DNA of 64,000 nucleotides from CALGKJ01 sp049322695 (GCA_049322695.1 JBMORW010000041.1:1-64000), one strand, 5' to 3'. Counted from the first letter of the stretch, positions 23,254 to 32,329 are shown. Translations and numbers: made by a program. The notes: generated from the sequence alone by a model not told the origin.

Positions 23254-23895
23254 TTATTGCCAGACATTGGTTTTATCACCTAAAGGTACTATTTTCACAT
23301 CAGCTTTTATGCTGCCGTTATATATCATTCTATATACAGCAGCTCTTATTCTGGTGTATGGTATCGGATTCAGCTTGTCTACAATTGCACCAATAGATAT
23401 TCTATTGTTTTCTTCAATTAGCTTTTCTATAGCCTTTATATCCGTATCTACTATATCTTTATAAGCGGTTATTACAGACAGCAGATGTTTCATATTGTTT
23501 AGATACATCTCATTGGAGGTTATTTCCCTCCTGCCAAGCAGCATGTAGCTGAAGCCGTTTTCCCTGCACCATCTTTTTTGCAATAATATTTCATTATTAT
23601 ATCTGACAGATTTTGCATCATCATAATCAAGCTTTATAAATCCCACTTCATTGTTTTTTTTCTTAAACCAAATATCAATCTTTGTTACATATGTAAAGCC
23701 ATTTTCATGATATTTTATTTTAATGGGCTGTTCACAGTATTCCACAATTCCCGGATCTGATTCAAGCAGCACCCAGTTGTCATATTCAAGCTCATTATTA
23801 AGAATGACTATTCTGTCAAGCTTTGGACTATATGCTTCCATATAATGCTTTTTCTTCAACTTCTTATTCTTAATTTCACCAAAGTCATATAACAC
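23254..23895 (-). CDS. Lone TnsA-like endonuclease-domain protein
   Basis: The start is a GTG after AGGTGATTAA. Residues about 35-110 match the N-terminal nuclease fold of TnsA (Tn7): LLESDPGIVEYCEQP, an Asp in VTKIDIWF and a Lys in GFIKLDYD, the E-D-K arrangement of restriction-like nucleases. The rest (about 115-213) is a helical, HTH-like segment (SIGAIVDKLNPIPYTRIRAAVYRMI). No tnsB, tnsC or transposon ends are nearby, so this is a single-gene form; its role is unknown. Confidence 0.65.
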   Translation of the reverse strand: MLYDFGEIKNKKLKKKHYMEAYSPKLDRIVILNNELEYDNWVLLESDPGIVEYCEQPIKIKYHENGFTYVTKIDIWFKKKNNEVGFIKLDYDDAKSVRYNNEILLQKRWCRENGFSYMLLGRREITSNEMYLNNMKHLLSVITAYKDIVDTDIKAIEKLIEENNRISIGAIVDKLNPIPYTRIRAAVYRMIYNGSIKADVKIVPLGDKTNVWQ

Positions 23896-24001
23896 TTAAT
23901 CACCTGCTTTATATACATAATACTTATTATGTTAACACTTTGTCATTCAATTTTCAATGCTTTAATATTGTTTGCATTTACATTAGTATACAGTTAATAA
24001 T

Positions 24002-24032
24002 ATAAAGCAACCGTTTTATACGATTGCTTTAT
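24002..24032 (-). terminator. Terminator of the metal ATPase operon
   Basis: ATAAAGCAATCG pairs with CGGTTGCTTTAT over a 7-base loop, immediately after the ATPase stop. Only a few T follow. Confidence 0.6.
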
Positions 24033-24036
24033 ATTA

Positions 24037-26148
24037 TTATATATTCTTCACATTAAGTACTCTTATTGCATTGAATACTGCCAGCAATGCAACACCAACA
24101 TCTGCAAACACAGCCTCCCACATTGTTGATAAGCCGCCTGCTGCAAGAATCAACACAATGAACTTGACTCCAAAAGCTAATATAATGTTCTGCCATACTA
24201 TTTTTCTGGTATATCTTGCAATTTTTATAGCTGTAGAAATCTTAGATGGTTCATCATTCATAATTACTATATCAGCTGCTTCTATTGCAGCATCAGAGCC
24301 TAAGCCACCCATTGCAATTCCTATATCAGCTCTTGCAAGCACAGGTGCATCATTAATGCCGTCACCTGCAAATATAAGCTTACCCTTTGTATTTTTTTCT
24401 TTTTCTAGCTTTTCTACAAGTTCAACCTTATCCTTCGGTAAAAGCTCTGTATATACTTCATCAATGCCAAGCTTTGCTGCCACATTCTCTCCTACTTGCT
24501 TGATATCACCTGTAAGCATTACTGTTTTGTGAATCCCCAGCTGTCTAAGCTCCTTTACAGCTTTTATTGAATCCGGCTTAAGCTCATCAGATATTACTAT
24601 GCAGCCAGTGTACATTCCATCTGCTGCTATATATAACAATGTACCATCCTCATTGATTACCGGATGCTCAATTTCTTCTTTTTTCATAAGCTTTGCGCTG
24701 CCTGCAAGCACTGTTTTTCCAGTTATTTGCACTTTTATACCATAGCCGGCCAGTTCTTCATATCCCTCTATATTGTCTTGAATTATGTCTTTATCGTATG
24801 CTTTCTTTATTGATTCTGCTATAGGATGACCGGAGTGAGACTCTGCATAGGCTGCAAGTTCTAAAAGCTTGCTTTCTTCAACGCCGGAAGCAGGTAAGAG
24901 CTTTGTAACATTAAACACGCCTTTTGTAATAGTCCCTGTCTTATCAAAAACCACAGTATCTACATTTACCAATGCTTCAAGGAAGTTGCCGCCCTTTATC
25001 AGAATCCCATTTCTAGAGGCTGCTCCAATCCCTCCAAAAAAGCCCAGAGGTATTGATATTACAAGAGCACATGGGCAGGATACAACAAGAAAAATCAAGG
25101 CTCTGTATAACCAATCAGAAAATACAGCATCTTTAAAGAATAAAGTTGGGATTATTGTTATTCCTGCAGCTATTACTACTACAAACGGGGTATAATACTT
25201 TGCAAATTTAGTGATGAAGTTTTCTGTAGGTGCTTTGTTCATGCTGGCATTCTCTACCAGTTCAAGTATTTTTGTCACTGTGGACTCACTGTATTCCTTA
25301 AGCACCTCTACTGAAAGCAGCCCATTTATATTGATGACTCCGCTTAGAACTTCATCACCCGCCTTTACCTCGCGGGGCAGTGACTCCCCTGTCAATGCAG
25401 AGGTATCCAGCATGGATTTTCCGCTTATGACTTTACCATCCAATGGGATTCTTTCTCCAGGCTTTACTACTATAATATCTCCTATTGATATATCCTCAGG
25501 TGAAACTGTTTTATACTCATCCCCTATCTTGAGATTAGCATAATCCGGTCTTATATCCATCAGCGCTTTTATGGATTTCCTTGATTTGTTTACTGCAGCA
25601 GTCTGGAAAAGCTCACCAATCTGGTAAAACAGCATAACAGCAACACCTTCAGGATACTCACCAATTATAAAGGCACCAATGGTAGCAATAGACATTAAAA
25701 AATTCTCATCAAAAACCTGACCGCCCCTAATCCTCTTGAGAGAACTTATAAGTACATCACTGCCTATTAGCAGGAAGGATGTCAAAAATACTAAAAACTC
25801 TGTGTTCTTGTTAAAGTTGAATATTATACCTGTTGCAAATATTATAGTACCGATAATCAGTCTTATTATTTCTTTTTTTTCAATAGTATGCTTGTGTTCA
25901 TTAGTACAAATTTTTTTCTCACTGCTCTTATCTATAACTTTTACATGAGGTTCAAGTGATTTTATTATTTGTTTTGATTCTTCAAATATAACCTTACGAT
26001 CAGCCTTTTCCTTCAAGTTGATATTTAGTGTTTTTGTGACAAAGTTCATTGAGACAGCTGCTACTCCATTTAAGCCTTTTACTCGCTGTTCTATTTTAAT
26101 TGCACAATTAGCACAGTCCAACCCCTCTAAAATCAATTCTATCTTCAT
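24037..26148 (-). CDS. Zn/Cd/Pb-exporting P1B-type ATPase
   Basis: I use the ATG at 26146-26148 (MKIELILEGLDCANC), with GGGGG upstream. One HMA domain, then eight TM helices, TGES, the SCPCALV metal site in the sixth helix, DKTGT, HP (SGHPIAES), GDGINDAP. In the last helix it has FADVGVALLAVFNAIR with the Asp typical of the Zn/Cd/Pb (ZntA/CadA) group. Encoded 24 bases after its ArsR-type repressor. Confidence 0.95.
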   Translation of the reverse strand: MKIELILEGLDCANCAIKIEQRVKGLNGVAAVSMNFVTKTLNINLKEKADRKVIFEESKQIIKSLEPHVKVIDKSSEKKICTNEHKHTIEKKEIIRLIIGTIIFATGIIFNFNKNTEFLVFLTSFLLIGSDVLISSLKRIRGGQVFDENFLMSIATIGAFIIGEYPEGVAVMLFYQIGELFQTAAVNKSRKSIKALMDIRPDYANLKIGDEYKTVSPEDISIGDIIVVKPGERIPLDGKVISGKSMLDTSALTGESLPREVKAGDEVLSGVININGLLSVEVLKEYSESTVTKILELVENASMNKAPTENFITKFAKYYTPFVVVIAAGITIIPTLFFKDAVFSDWLYRALIFLVVSCPCALVISIPLGFFGGIGAASRNGILIKGGNFLEALVNVDTVVFDKTGTITKGVFNVTKLLPASGVEESKLLELAAYAESHSGHPIAESIKKAYDKDIIQDNIEGYEELAGYGIKVQITGKTVLAGSAKLMKKEEIEHPVINEDGTLLYIAADGMYTGCIVISDELKPDSIKAVKELRQLGIHKTVMLTGDIKQVGENVAAKLGIDEVYTELLPKDKVELVEKLEKEKNTKGKLIFAGDGINDAPVLARADIGIAMGGLGSDAAIEAADIVIMNDEPSKISTAIKIARYTRKIVWQNIILAFGVKFIVLILAAGGLSTMWEAVFADVGVALLAVFNAIRVLNVKNI

Positions 26149-26171
26149 AATAATCCCCCTATAGCCATTTA

Positions 26172-26537
26172 TCATTCATTAATATGCAGCATTCCCTGAT
26201 CAAAAATATTCTTTATATGTTCATCCTCCAATGAATAATAGACTATTTTTCCATCCTTCCTGTATTTCACCAATCTTGCCTGCTTCAATACTCTCAGTTG
26301 ATGAGATATAGCCGATTGATTCATACCCAGAAGTGCTGCTATATCGCAAACACACATTTCAGATTCAAAAAGTGCACATATTATTTTTATTCTTGTTGTA
26401 TCTCCAAAAACCTTAAACAGCTCTGCCAGGTCATACAGCTTCTCTTCTTCCGGCATTGCAGGCTTTACTTTGTTTATTATATCCTCATGTATTACTAAGC
26501 AATTGCAGCTGTCTATATATACTCTTTTCTCAGACAT
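26172..26537 (-). CDS. ArsR/SmtB-family metal repressor (CadC-like)
   Basis: The ATG at 26535-26537 follows AAGGAGG by six bases. The winged helix spans about residues 30-110 (ELFKVFGDTTRIKIICAL, then the recognition helix NQSAISHQLRVLKQARLV). Cysteines in the N-terminal arm (SCNC) and in MCVCDIAALL form the CadC-type alpha3N soft-metal site. A perfect palindrome overlaps its promoter. It controls the downstream ATPase. Confidence 0.93.
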   Translation of the reverse strand: MSEKRVYIDSCNCLVIHEDIINKVKPAMPEEEKLYDLAELFKVFGDTTRIKIICALFESEMCVCDIAALLGMNQSAISHQLRVLKQARLVKYRKDGKIVYYSLEDEHIKNIFDQGMLHINE

Positions 26538-26561
26538 TTTATACCTCCTTATTTGTATATA

Positions 26562-26617
26562 TGAACATATATTCATATGTTCAAATTAATAATAACTCCA
26601 CAGTATTTTTTTGTCAA
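26562..26617 (-). promoter_or_regulatory. Promoter and ArsR-type operator
   Basis: The minus strand has TTGACA (26612-26617), a 17-base spacer and TATTAT (26589-26594), then at the start site a perfect inverted repeat TGAACATAT-N4-ATATGTTCA (26562-26583). This is the usual position for repression by an ArsR/SmtB protein. Confidence 0.85.
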
Positions 26618-26620
26618 GTA

Positions 26621-26647
26621 AAAAAGGTGTTGATTATCAACACCTTT
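26621..26647 (-). terminator. Terminator of the ABC exporter operon
   Basis: AAAGGTGTTGAT pairs with ATCAACACCTTT and is followed by TTTTT on the minus strand, 13 bases after the last permease stop. Confidence 0.85.
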
Positions 26648-26659
26648 ATATCAGGTATA

Positions 26660-27655
26660 TTAGACTAAGCCGCTGGATATCTTCCTTCTTAATGCTGCAA
26701 ACAACAGTATGGTCAAGCCTATTATCCATACTGAATACTGTCCTATCTGAGTCCATGTGGCAGTATTTGTTATAATTTTGTTTAATCCTATTGTACACCA
26801 GTATATCGGTGACCAATATAAAAACTTGTGATAAACCTCCGGTAGTACAACTGCTCCTATATAGGAAGCGGAAACAAACAGCAGCAGAAACTTCATGTTG
26901 GCTATTCCTGATATTTGATTGCTGCTGAGGACTCCTATGAGGAATCCGAATATTATGGCTATCAATGAGCTGGATACTGTCATTATCAGCATCATCAGCA
27001 AGTTTACATGAAGCATATTTAGTATCCAAAGTATTGCAAATAGCTCAATTATGGGAAGTATGAAACCAGCTGTACTTTTCCCCAGTATAAATTCCATCCT
27101 TCTCATGGGAGTTATACTTAATGCGCTTATTGTCTTTGATTCTTTTTCTTCTATGATATTCAGCCCAATTACTATACCGGACAATATAATAGCCATAAGT
27201 ATTACTGAGCTGGTTCCATATACTGCAACAGAAGAAATGCTTTCTCCTATGTCTGTAAAGCTTATTGCTATATCAGTGCCTAATCCTTGAAGCTTATTTA
27301 CTATTTGATAAGCCATATATCTTGAACTGGCTTTTTCATTTCCTTCCAATATTACAGTGTAATCACCTGCAGCATTCCTTGCAATTCCGACAATATCGTC
27401 TGCTTTTTTTACACGCGAGTTTAATTCATCACTATTGTCAAAAAGCTCTACACTGCCATATTTGTTGAACTCCTCAATAACTGAAATATCCATGCTTTTT
27501 TCCATTGCAAACTGTATAGAAACAGCATTTACACTGGGTATGAAGAAGCGCAAGCCTATCGCAAACAATATTGGTGCAGCAATTATATACAGCAGCAGGA
27601 ATTCTCTGAAGCTGCTTTTTAAGTCTCTTCTAAATATAGATAACAATCTCAACAT
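26660..27655 (-). CDS. ABC-2 type exporter permease
   Basis: I use the ATG at 27653-27655, eight bases after AGGAGG. The first TM is at about 20-40, then a large outer domain, then five TM helices in the C-terminal half (about 165-330), the ABC-2 permease layout. An ESKTISALSITPM segment lies at the usual coupling position. It pairs with the permease at 27668-28708 and the ATPase at 28710. Cargo unknown. Confidence 0.88.
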   Translation of the reverse strand: MLRLLSIFRRDLKSSFREFLLLYIIAAPILFAIGLRFFIPSVNAVSIQFAMEKSMDISVIEEFNKYGSVELFDNSDELNSRVKKADDIVGIARNAAGDYTVILEGNEKASSRYMAYQIVNKLQGLGTDIAISFTDIGESISSVAVYGTSSVILMAIILSGIVIGLNIIEEKESKTISALSITPMRRMEFILGKSTAGFILPIIELFAILWILNMLHVNLLMMLIMTVSSSLIAIIFGFLIGVLSSNQISGIANMKFLLLFVSASYIGAVVLPEVYHKFLYWSPIYWCTIGLNKIITNTATWTQIGQYSVWIIGLTILLFAALRRKISSGLV

Positions 27656-27667
27656 AGCCCGCACCTC

Positions 27668-28708
27668 CTATTCTCTGACAAGTCTCTTTTGATAAGATAA
27701 AATGGATAGTATATACAGCACTATACTGATGCCTGTCAATACCAGTATACTTCTGAGCATTATTTCATTATTTGAGCTGGGGAAAATTGCTTCTCTTATG
27801 GCAAACATCAAATCATAGGTTGGTATCATTGTAATATAATCCGGTGAAAAGCTTGGTGAAAAGTATGATATCATAGGCGCAGTCATAAGTAAGCTTATTC
27901 CAAGTATCCACACCATGGCTTTTGAGATACTGTCAAAAAAGCTTCCCAGAAGCATAGCCATGGATGAGCTGAATAGGCTGCCTGCAATGCTTATAAGTAT
28001 CAGCATCAGCCAGTTTACATTGAAGCCTATTGTAAATACTGTAATAAGAACAGTAGATATCAGACTCAATGCTATCATAAGAATTACTTTTGAAAAAAGA
28101 TATTCCTTCAGTCTTCCCGGAGTTATCAGGTATGCTTTTATAGTATCTTCTTCTCTTTCCATGAAGATTAGTGTGGCCAGGAAAATAAAGCCCAGCATAA
28201 CCGGTTCATTAAGCAGCAGTAATGGAATAAAGCTTTTATTCAAAGGCAGCTTCTCATAATCGACATTGTCACTGAGTACAACAGTTTTAGTATTGTTGTT
28301 TGGTGCACCAGTACCAATAAGTGATTCCAGGGCCAGCTCGATAGATTTTCTGCTTTTTTCACCTTCATAGCCCTGCATTATTACCTCAAAGGCAGGCTTG
28401 CCTTCTACACTGCTTAAAATGATACCTATTGAGTTCTTATCCTTCTTCATAGCTGCAATAACCTCTTGCCTGTCATTGTGCTTATGGTATGCTTCACTGG
28501 AGCCGAAAATTGCTTCAATGCTGCTGACTGCTTGAATATCCTCTGTTTCTATGGCATATAACAGTTTGGCATCCAAGTTTGCTTTTTCTGGAATAAGGAA
28601 ATTGGCTGTAAGTATCAGAAGACCTGCCACCACCAAAACAATAAGGAAAAAGTAGTTCCTGTAAGCTACTGTAAAGTCCTTTTTCAGAAGCCCAATAAAT
28701 CTCTTCAT
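27668..28708 (-). CDS. ABC-2 type exporter permease
   Basis: This 346-residue protein has one TM near the N-terminus (about 15-37), an outer domain of about 125 residues and five to six C-terminal TM helices; the motif EREEDTIKAYLITPGRLKEYLFSK is the cytoplasmic coupling helix of ABC-2 permeases. It is adjacent to the ATPase gene (one base apart) and the second permease, which together would form a heterodimeric exporter. Confidence 0.88.
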   Translation of the reverse strand: MKRFIGLLKKDFTVAYRNYFFLIVLVVAGLLILTANFLIPEKANLDAKLLYAIETEDIQAVSSIEAIFGSSEAYHKHNDRQEVIAAMKKDKNSIGIILSSVEGKPAFEVIMQGYEGEKSRKSIELALESLIGTGAPNNNTKTVVLSDNVDYEKLPLNKSFIPLLLLNEPVMLGFIFLATLIFMEREEDTIKAYLITPGRLKEYLFSKVILMIALSLISTVLITVFTIGFNVNWLMLILISIAGSLFSSSMAMLLGSFFDSISKAMVWILGISLLMTAPMISYFSPSFSPDYITMIPTYDLMFAIREAIFPSSNNEIMLRSILVLTGISIVLYILSILSYQKRLVRE

Positions 28709-28709
28709 G

Positions 28710-29564
28710 CTACTTCAACTCCTTACCGGTGAGCTTGATGAAAATGTCTTCCAGAGAGGCTTCCTGTGTATGCATTGTTTCTATCTTGCAGCTTGATATT
28801 ATTTGATTTATCCTCTTAATTTGAGCTTCATCAGTCAGGGATAATGCTTCCTTCTTAAGACTTTCATTTTCAATATACTCTATGTTTACGTATTTCTCTC
28901 CATATCTAAGCTTCAGATTTCTGGGTGAGTCAATGGCGCTGATTTCTCCATTGGTGATGAATGCAACTCTATCACACAGCTCCTCTGCAATATGCATATT
29001 GTGTGTTGTAAGGAAAATTGTAGCGCCTTTTTTCTGCTTATCTCGTATAATGTCCTTTATAACACTGGTTGTGGTTGGATCCAGTCCTGAGGTAGGCTCA
29101 TCCAAAAACCAAATCTTTGGGTTATTAATCATTGATCTAGCAAAAACAAGCCTCTGGAGCATTCCCTTTGAATATCCGCTTGCCTTTCTGTTTGCAGCTT
29201 CCTCCAGTCCTACCATTTTAAGAAGCTTATAGGGGTCTTCAGTAGGAACACTGAACATCTGGCTGAAAAATTGCAGATTCTCAACTCCGGTAAGCTTCTT
29301 ATAAACATTTGCCCTTTCAAATGATACTCCAATGTCATTGAACATATCCTTATTTGCTTTTTTTATGCTTTTATTATCAATGTATACTTCTCCCTTTTGC
29401 AAAGGCAAAAGTCCTATAAGCACCTTCTGCGTTGTGGACTTGCCTGCACCGCTGGGCCCTAAAAAACCGAATATCTCTCCTTTACTGATTTCAAAGCTGA
29501 CATTCTTAACTGCATAGTTTGCATCATTTGAGTATGAATGGTATAAATCTTTAACTTTTATCAT
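28710..29564 (-). CDS. ABC transporter ATP-binding protein
   Basis: I use the ATG at 29562-29564 because a GGAGG lies inside the four codons before it. Walker A GPSGAGKST (about 36-44), Q-loop, signature YSKGMLQRL, Walker B IWFLDEPTSGLD and the H-loop TTHNM are all present; a C-terminal domain of about 80 residues follows, as in drug or lipid exporters of the CcmA/DrrA type. It works with the two permeases downstream. Confidence 0.95.
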   Translation of the reverse strand: MIKVKDLYHSYSNDANYAVKNVSFEISKGEIFGFLGPSGAGKSTTQKVLIGLLPLQKGEVYIDNKSIKKANKDMFNDIGVSFERANVYKKLTGVENLQFFSQMFSVPTEDPYKLLKMVGLEEAANRKASGYSKGMLQRLVFARSMINNPKIWFLDEPTSGLDPTTTSVIKDIIRDKQKKGATIFLTTHNMHIAEELCDRVAFITNGEISAIDSPRNLKLRYGEKYVNIEYIENESLKKEALSLTDEAQIKRINQIISSCKIETMHTQEASLEDIFIKLTGKELK

Positions 29565-29579
29565 AATATCCTCCATATG

Positions 29580-29702
29580 CTATTCCTCATCGTCCACAGT
29601 ATTAGCTTTTTTTGCTGTCAGCTTCTTTAAAATCCTTAGCTTAATAGGTATTATTATTGCAGATACAACAACCAAAATAACTATCCATCCCCATAGTGGC
29701 AT
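29580..29702 (-). CDS. 40-residue single-TM protein in the exporter operon
   Basis: ATG at 29700-29702 after AAGGAGGTG. It has one TM (about 5-20) followed by a basic stretch (KLRILKKLTAKK) and an acidic end (DDEE). It sits between the TetR gene and the ATPase gene in a tight row. It may be a small exporter subunit or regulator; function unknown. Confidence 0.7.
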   Translation of the reverse strand: MPLWGWIVILVVVSAIIIPIKLRILKKLTAKKANTVDDEE

Positions 29703-29703
29703 A

Positions 29704-30348
29704 TTATTCACCTCCTTCTCTACGCTTAAAGCCATGCTCAAGAATAATCAGCATTTTGTCAACCTTATCAATCAGCTCTCCTTCGTCCTTTAATATATCA
29801 TTATACTGCATGTAGCTAAGTAAATAATCAACAATTGCAGTGTTCAGATGAGTTATTATATAAGCTCCGACCTTTGTATCAACCCTACTGCTGATATCAC
29901 CCTTTCTTTTGCCATTCTCAATTAAATCCTCAAAAAACTGATTACTCTTTTCCAGATTTACTCCTAATATTTCTTCCTTGAACTTTATATCATTTTCCTT
30001 TAGAAAGTTATTTGCCAAGGCTGAATATTTAGGGTTTTCTCTGGCAAACTTCAGTCCTCTTATATACAGTTCTCTTATCAGCTCAAAGAAGCTGAGATTT
30101 GGAATATTTGCTGCAAAGTCCATTAAATACTCGGCTTTTTTAGCTCCTGCAAGGTCAATAATATATTTGTATAAATCCTTTTTATTGTGAAAATACTGAT
30201 AAACACTGCCTTTTGCTATGTTTGACCTCTCAGCAATTTTTGTAATACTTGCATTTTTGTAGCTGTTAGCTGAAAACTCCTCAATAGAGGTCTCTATAAT
30301 TGCATTTCGCTTTTCCTCTGACAGATTAAAAAAGGTCTGCTTTGGCAT
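29704..30348 (-). CDS. TetR-family repressor
   Basis: The N-terminal HTH is typical (ASITKIAERSNIAKGSVYQYFHNKKDLYKYI, about 33-64); the C-terminal helices would bind the inducer. Two identical operators lie just upstream of the start, and the exporter genes follow, so it should repress its own operon. The stop is one base from the start region of the small TM gene. Confidence 0.93.
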   Translation of the reverse strand: MPKQTFFNLSEEKRNAIIETSIEEFSANSYKNASITKIAERSNIAKGSVYQYFHNKKDLYKYIIDLAGAKKAEYLMDFAANIPNLSFFELIRELYIRGLKFARENPKYSALANNFLKENDIKFKEEILGVNLEKSNQFFEDLIENGKRKGDISSRVDTKVGAYIITHLNTAIVDYLLSYMQYNDILKDEGELIDKVDKMLIILEHGFKRREGGE

Positions 30349-30366
30349 TAAACTGCTCCTTTCAAT

Positions 30367-30414
30367 ATGACCACCCAGTCATGTCTTAATTCTATTATAT
30401 GACCACCCAGTCAT
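30367..30414 (-). promoter_or_regulatory. Tandem TetR operators
   Basis: The 16-base sequence ATGACCACCCAGTCAT occurs twice as direct copies (30367-30382 and 30399-30414). Each is an imperfect palindrome (TGAC..GTCA), the form of many TetR operators, and they sit right upstream of the TetR start. Confidence 0.85.
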
Positions 30415-30464
30415 AAAGTCAATATAATTGATTAAAAAAATATGTAACGAAATCCGGGCATGGC

Positions 30465-30473
30465 CATAATATG
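30465..30473 (+). promoter_or_regulatory. Sigma-K-like promoter
   Basis: CATAATATG with AC 16 bases upstream, 49 bases before the 62-residue spore-type gene. It has the same arrangement as the sites at 22942 and 23019. Confidence 0.45.
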
Positions 30474-30521
30474 TTAGTGGGAAGAGAACCAAGCTGATAA
30501 TCAATTAGGGAGGTGTAATAT

Positions 30522-30710
30522 ATGGCAGATGGATGCGGATGCGTAGCGCCAATAGTAGACTGGTGTAAGGACAACGGTTTCCTTTTACTCCTTTTGCTGT
30601 TCATACTTCTTGCTTACACAAGAGGTCAGGAGCAAACTTATTTCTTCATAATCATACTTGCAATAATTGCATTTGGTGGTTTTGGAAGAACTTTCGGCTT
30701 TGGAGTATAA
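30522..30710 (+). CDS. Small hydrophobic spore-type protein
   Basis: 62 residues after AGGGAGGTG: a Cys-containing N-terminus (DGCGCVAPI), NGFLLLLLLFILLAY, a short polar loop, then FIIILAIIAFGGFGRTFGFG. The two hydrophobic parts are nearly identical to those of 22642-22902. Probably a membrane or spore-envelope protein made late in sporulation, judged only from the promoter and relatives. Confidence 0.75.
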   Translation: MADGCGCVAPIVDWCKDNGFLLLLLLFILLAYTRGQEQTYFFIIILAIIAFGGFGRTFGFGV

Positions 30711-30718
30711 CAAACCAG

Positions 30719-30750
30719 AAAAGGTTCACTCATGTGAGTGAACCTTTTTT
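30719..30750. terminator. Bidirectional terminator
   Basis: AAAAGGTTCACTCA pairs with TGAGTGAACCTTTT, with T-runs on both sides, between the plus-strand spore-type gene and the minus-strand GGDEF gene. Confidence 0.9.
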
Positions 30751-30759
30751 CTTTTTATG

Positions 30760-31845
30760 CTATTTATTGTAAACAACAACCTTATTACGACCTGTTTGCT
30801 TAGCTTTATATAAAGCTGTATCTGCATTCTTGATCAATTCATTTTTGTTACATGAAATATCGGGATATACGGCTATTCCTACAGATATGGTCATATCCAC
30901 AGTCCTATTCTTAGAAATTTTAAAATGGTTATTTTCTACCATGCTCCTTATGCGTTCAGCTGCTTCCTCTGCTTCTTTCATGGAGCAATCAAGCAGCAAA
31001 ATAGTAAATTCTTCTCCTCCAACTCTGGATACAATATCAAAGCTTCTACACGCCTTTTTCAGTAATGCTCCGATTTGCTTTAATGTTTCATCACCCTCAG
31101 CATGTCCATAAGTATCATTAATCCTTTTGAAATGATCAATATCTATATATAATAGCGCCAGTTTCTCGTCGTGTCCCTCTGCTTTAATAATTGCTTCATT
31201 GAAAAGACTGTCAAACTGTCTTGTATTATTAAGATCAGTCAAATAATCTCTTACCGATTCTAGTTTATACTTTCTATATAGCCTGTTGGAGGCAGCCATA
31301 TATTCCGAATACATAAATGTTACATAAGACACTGCAATAACACTTATCCAATATATGATTAAAAGCTGTATAAGTTTATGAACATCCTTAACCAGAATAG
31401 TAAATGCTATTGAGCTTATAATCAAAGCATACAAAAGGCAATAAAACCATTTTTGCTTTATTGACAGACGAGCTCTTAGAGCAATGAAGCTGCAGCCTAT
31501 TCCCATCAAAAGTGCAACCACAAAAGCAACAACGGATGTATAGCTTACTCCGAAATAAAACAGACGGAACAGCCCTATTATAAGGCTTGATAAAACTGCA
31601 GGCAGAGTGCCGCTGTATAAGGCAGCAAGTATTATAGGTATATTTCTAAAATCTACAATTACAGTGGGAATAACTTGAACGCTATATATCATTAAAAGTA
31701 TTCCTAATATCCCGGATGTTAGGCCGGTAATCAGCTTAACCTTCAATGAAGAGTTATTGCTAACACCTTTATCCTTTGCAATCTGGTTTCCCAAACTTAT
31801 TACTGTTATCAATATGGTTGCATTAATAAATAAATCATGAAGCAT
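30760..31845 (-). CDS. Membrane diguanylate cyclase (GGDEF)
   Basis: The N-terminal half (about 1-180) has five to six TM helices like the 5TMR-LYT sensor (KLITGLTSGILGI, VDFRNIPIILAALYSG). The GGDEF domain spans about 200-360 with active site GGEEF and an inhibitory I-site RSFD five residues before it, so product inhibition is likely. It should make cyclic di-GMP. It stands alone between terminators. Confidence 0.92.
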   Translation of the reverse strand: MLHDLFINATILITVISLGNQIAKDKGVSNNSSLKVKLITGLTSGILGILLMIYSVQVIPTVIVDFRNIPIILAALYSGTLPAVLSSLIIGLFRLFYFGVSYTSVVAFVVALLMGIGCSFIALRARLSIKQKWFYCLLYALIISSIAFTILVKDVHKLIQLLIIYWISVIAVSYVTFMYSEYMAASNRLYRKYKLESVRDYLTDLNNTRQFDSLFNEAIIKAEGHDEKLALLYIDIDHFKRINDTYGHAEGDETLKQIGALLKKACRSFDIVSRVGGEEFTILLLDCSMKEAEEAAERIRSMVENNHFKISKNRTVDMTISVGIAVYPDISCNKNELIKNADTALYKAKQTGRNKVVVYNK

Positions 31846-31930
31846 AAGAATACCTTCCTTTCTAATATTGCATTAATATTCTATATCATTTTAAAAACTC
31901 ATACAATATCACAACTTGTAAGTAGACATA

Positions 31931-31958
31931 AAAAAAGTGTGAAATTTAATTCACACTT
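31931..31958 (-). terminator. Terminator of the thioredoxin-like gene
   Basis: AAGTGTGAA pairs with TTCACACTT and is followed on the minus strand by seven T. It overlaps the stop region of the gene at 31957. Confidence 0.75.
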
Positions 31959-32187
31959 ATACAATGAGCTTTTTTATCTCTTCTACTGTAAGTACCTTAC
32001 CAAAGGATTTTACTGCTTCATCAACAACCAGTGCAGGTGTTCTCATAACACCATATTTCATTATATCCTTAAAATCCTCTACCTTTTGTACATCTGCTTC
32101 TATACCTAGCTGCTTCACTGCCTCTCTAACGTTTGCATCCAGCCTTTTACAGTTTGCACAGCCGGAGCCCAAAACCTTAATTACCAT
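31957..32187 (-). CDS. Thioredoxin-fold small protein (redox-active disulfide protein 2 type)
   Basis: 76 residues with the active site GSGCANCKRL near residue 9 and the cis-Pro segment MRTPALVVDE. This family (thioredoxin_3) often accompanies metal-permease and ArsR genes. Here it stands alone, with a long palindrome about 100 bases upstream. It probably acts as a thiol reductant; the partner is not known. Confidence 0.85.
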   Translation of the reverse strand: MVIKVLGSGCANCKRLDANVREAVKQLGIEADVQKVEDFKDIMKYGVMRTPALVVDEAVKSFGKVLTVEEIKKLIV

Positions 32188-32289
32188 ATAATAACCTCCT
32201 TATGCTATATGAACATATTGAAGCTTAATCAAGCTTCTCTGTCCTTATCGCTTCAAACTTTTAGATTATTAAAAACCCAAAAACATAAT

Positions 32290-32329
32290 CTATATTACTA
32301 TATGTTCATGTACTCATATAGTAATATAG
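32290..32329 (-). promoter_or_regulatory. Long perfect palindrome upstream of the thioredoxin-like gene
   Basis: 15-base arms CTATATTACTATATG and CATATAGTAATATAG surround 10 bases, giving a perfect inverted repeat. It looks like an operator for an ArsR/MarR-size dimer rather than a terminator, since no T-run follows. Confidence 0.6.
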
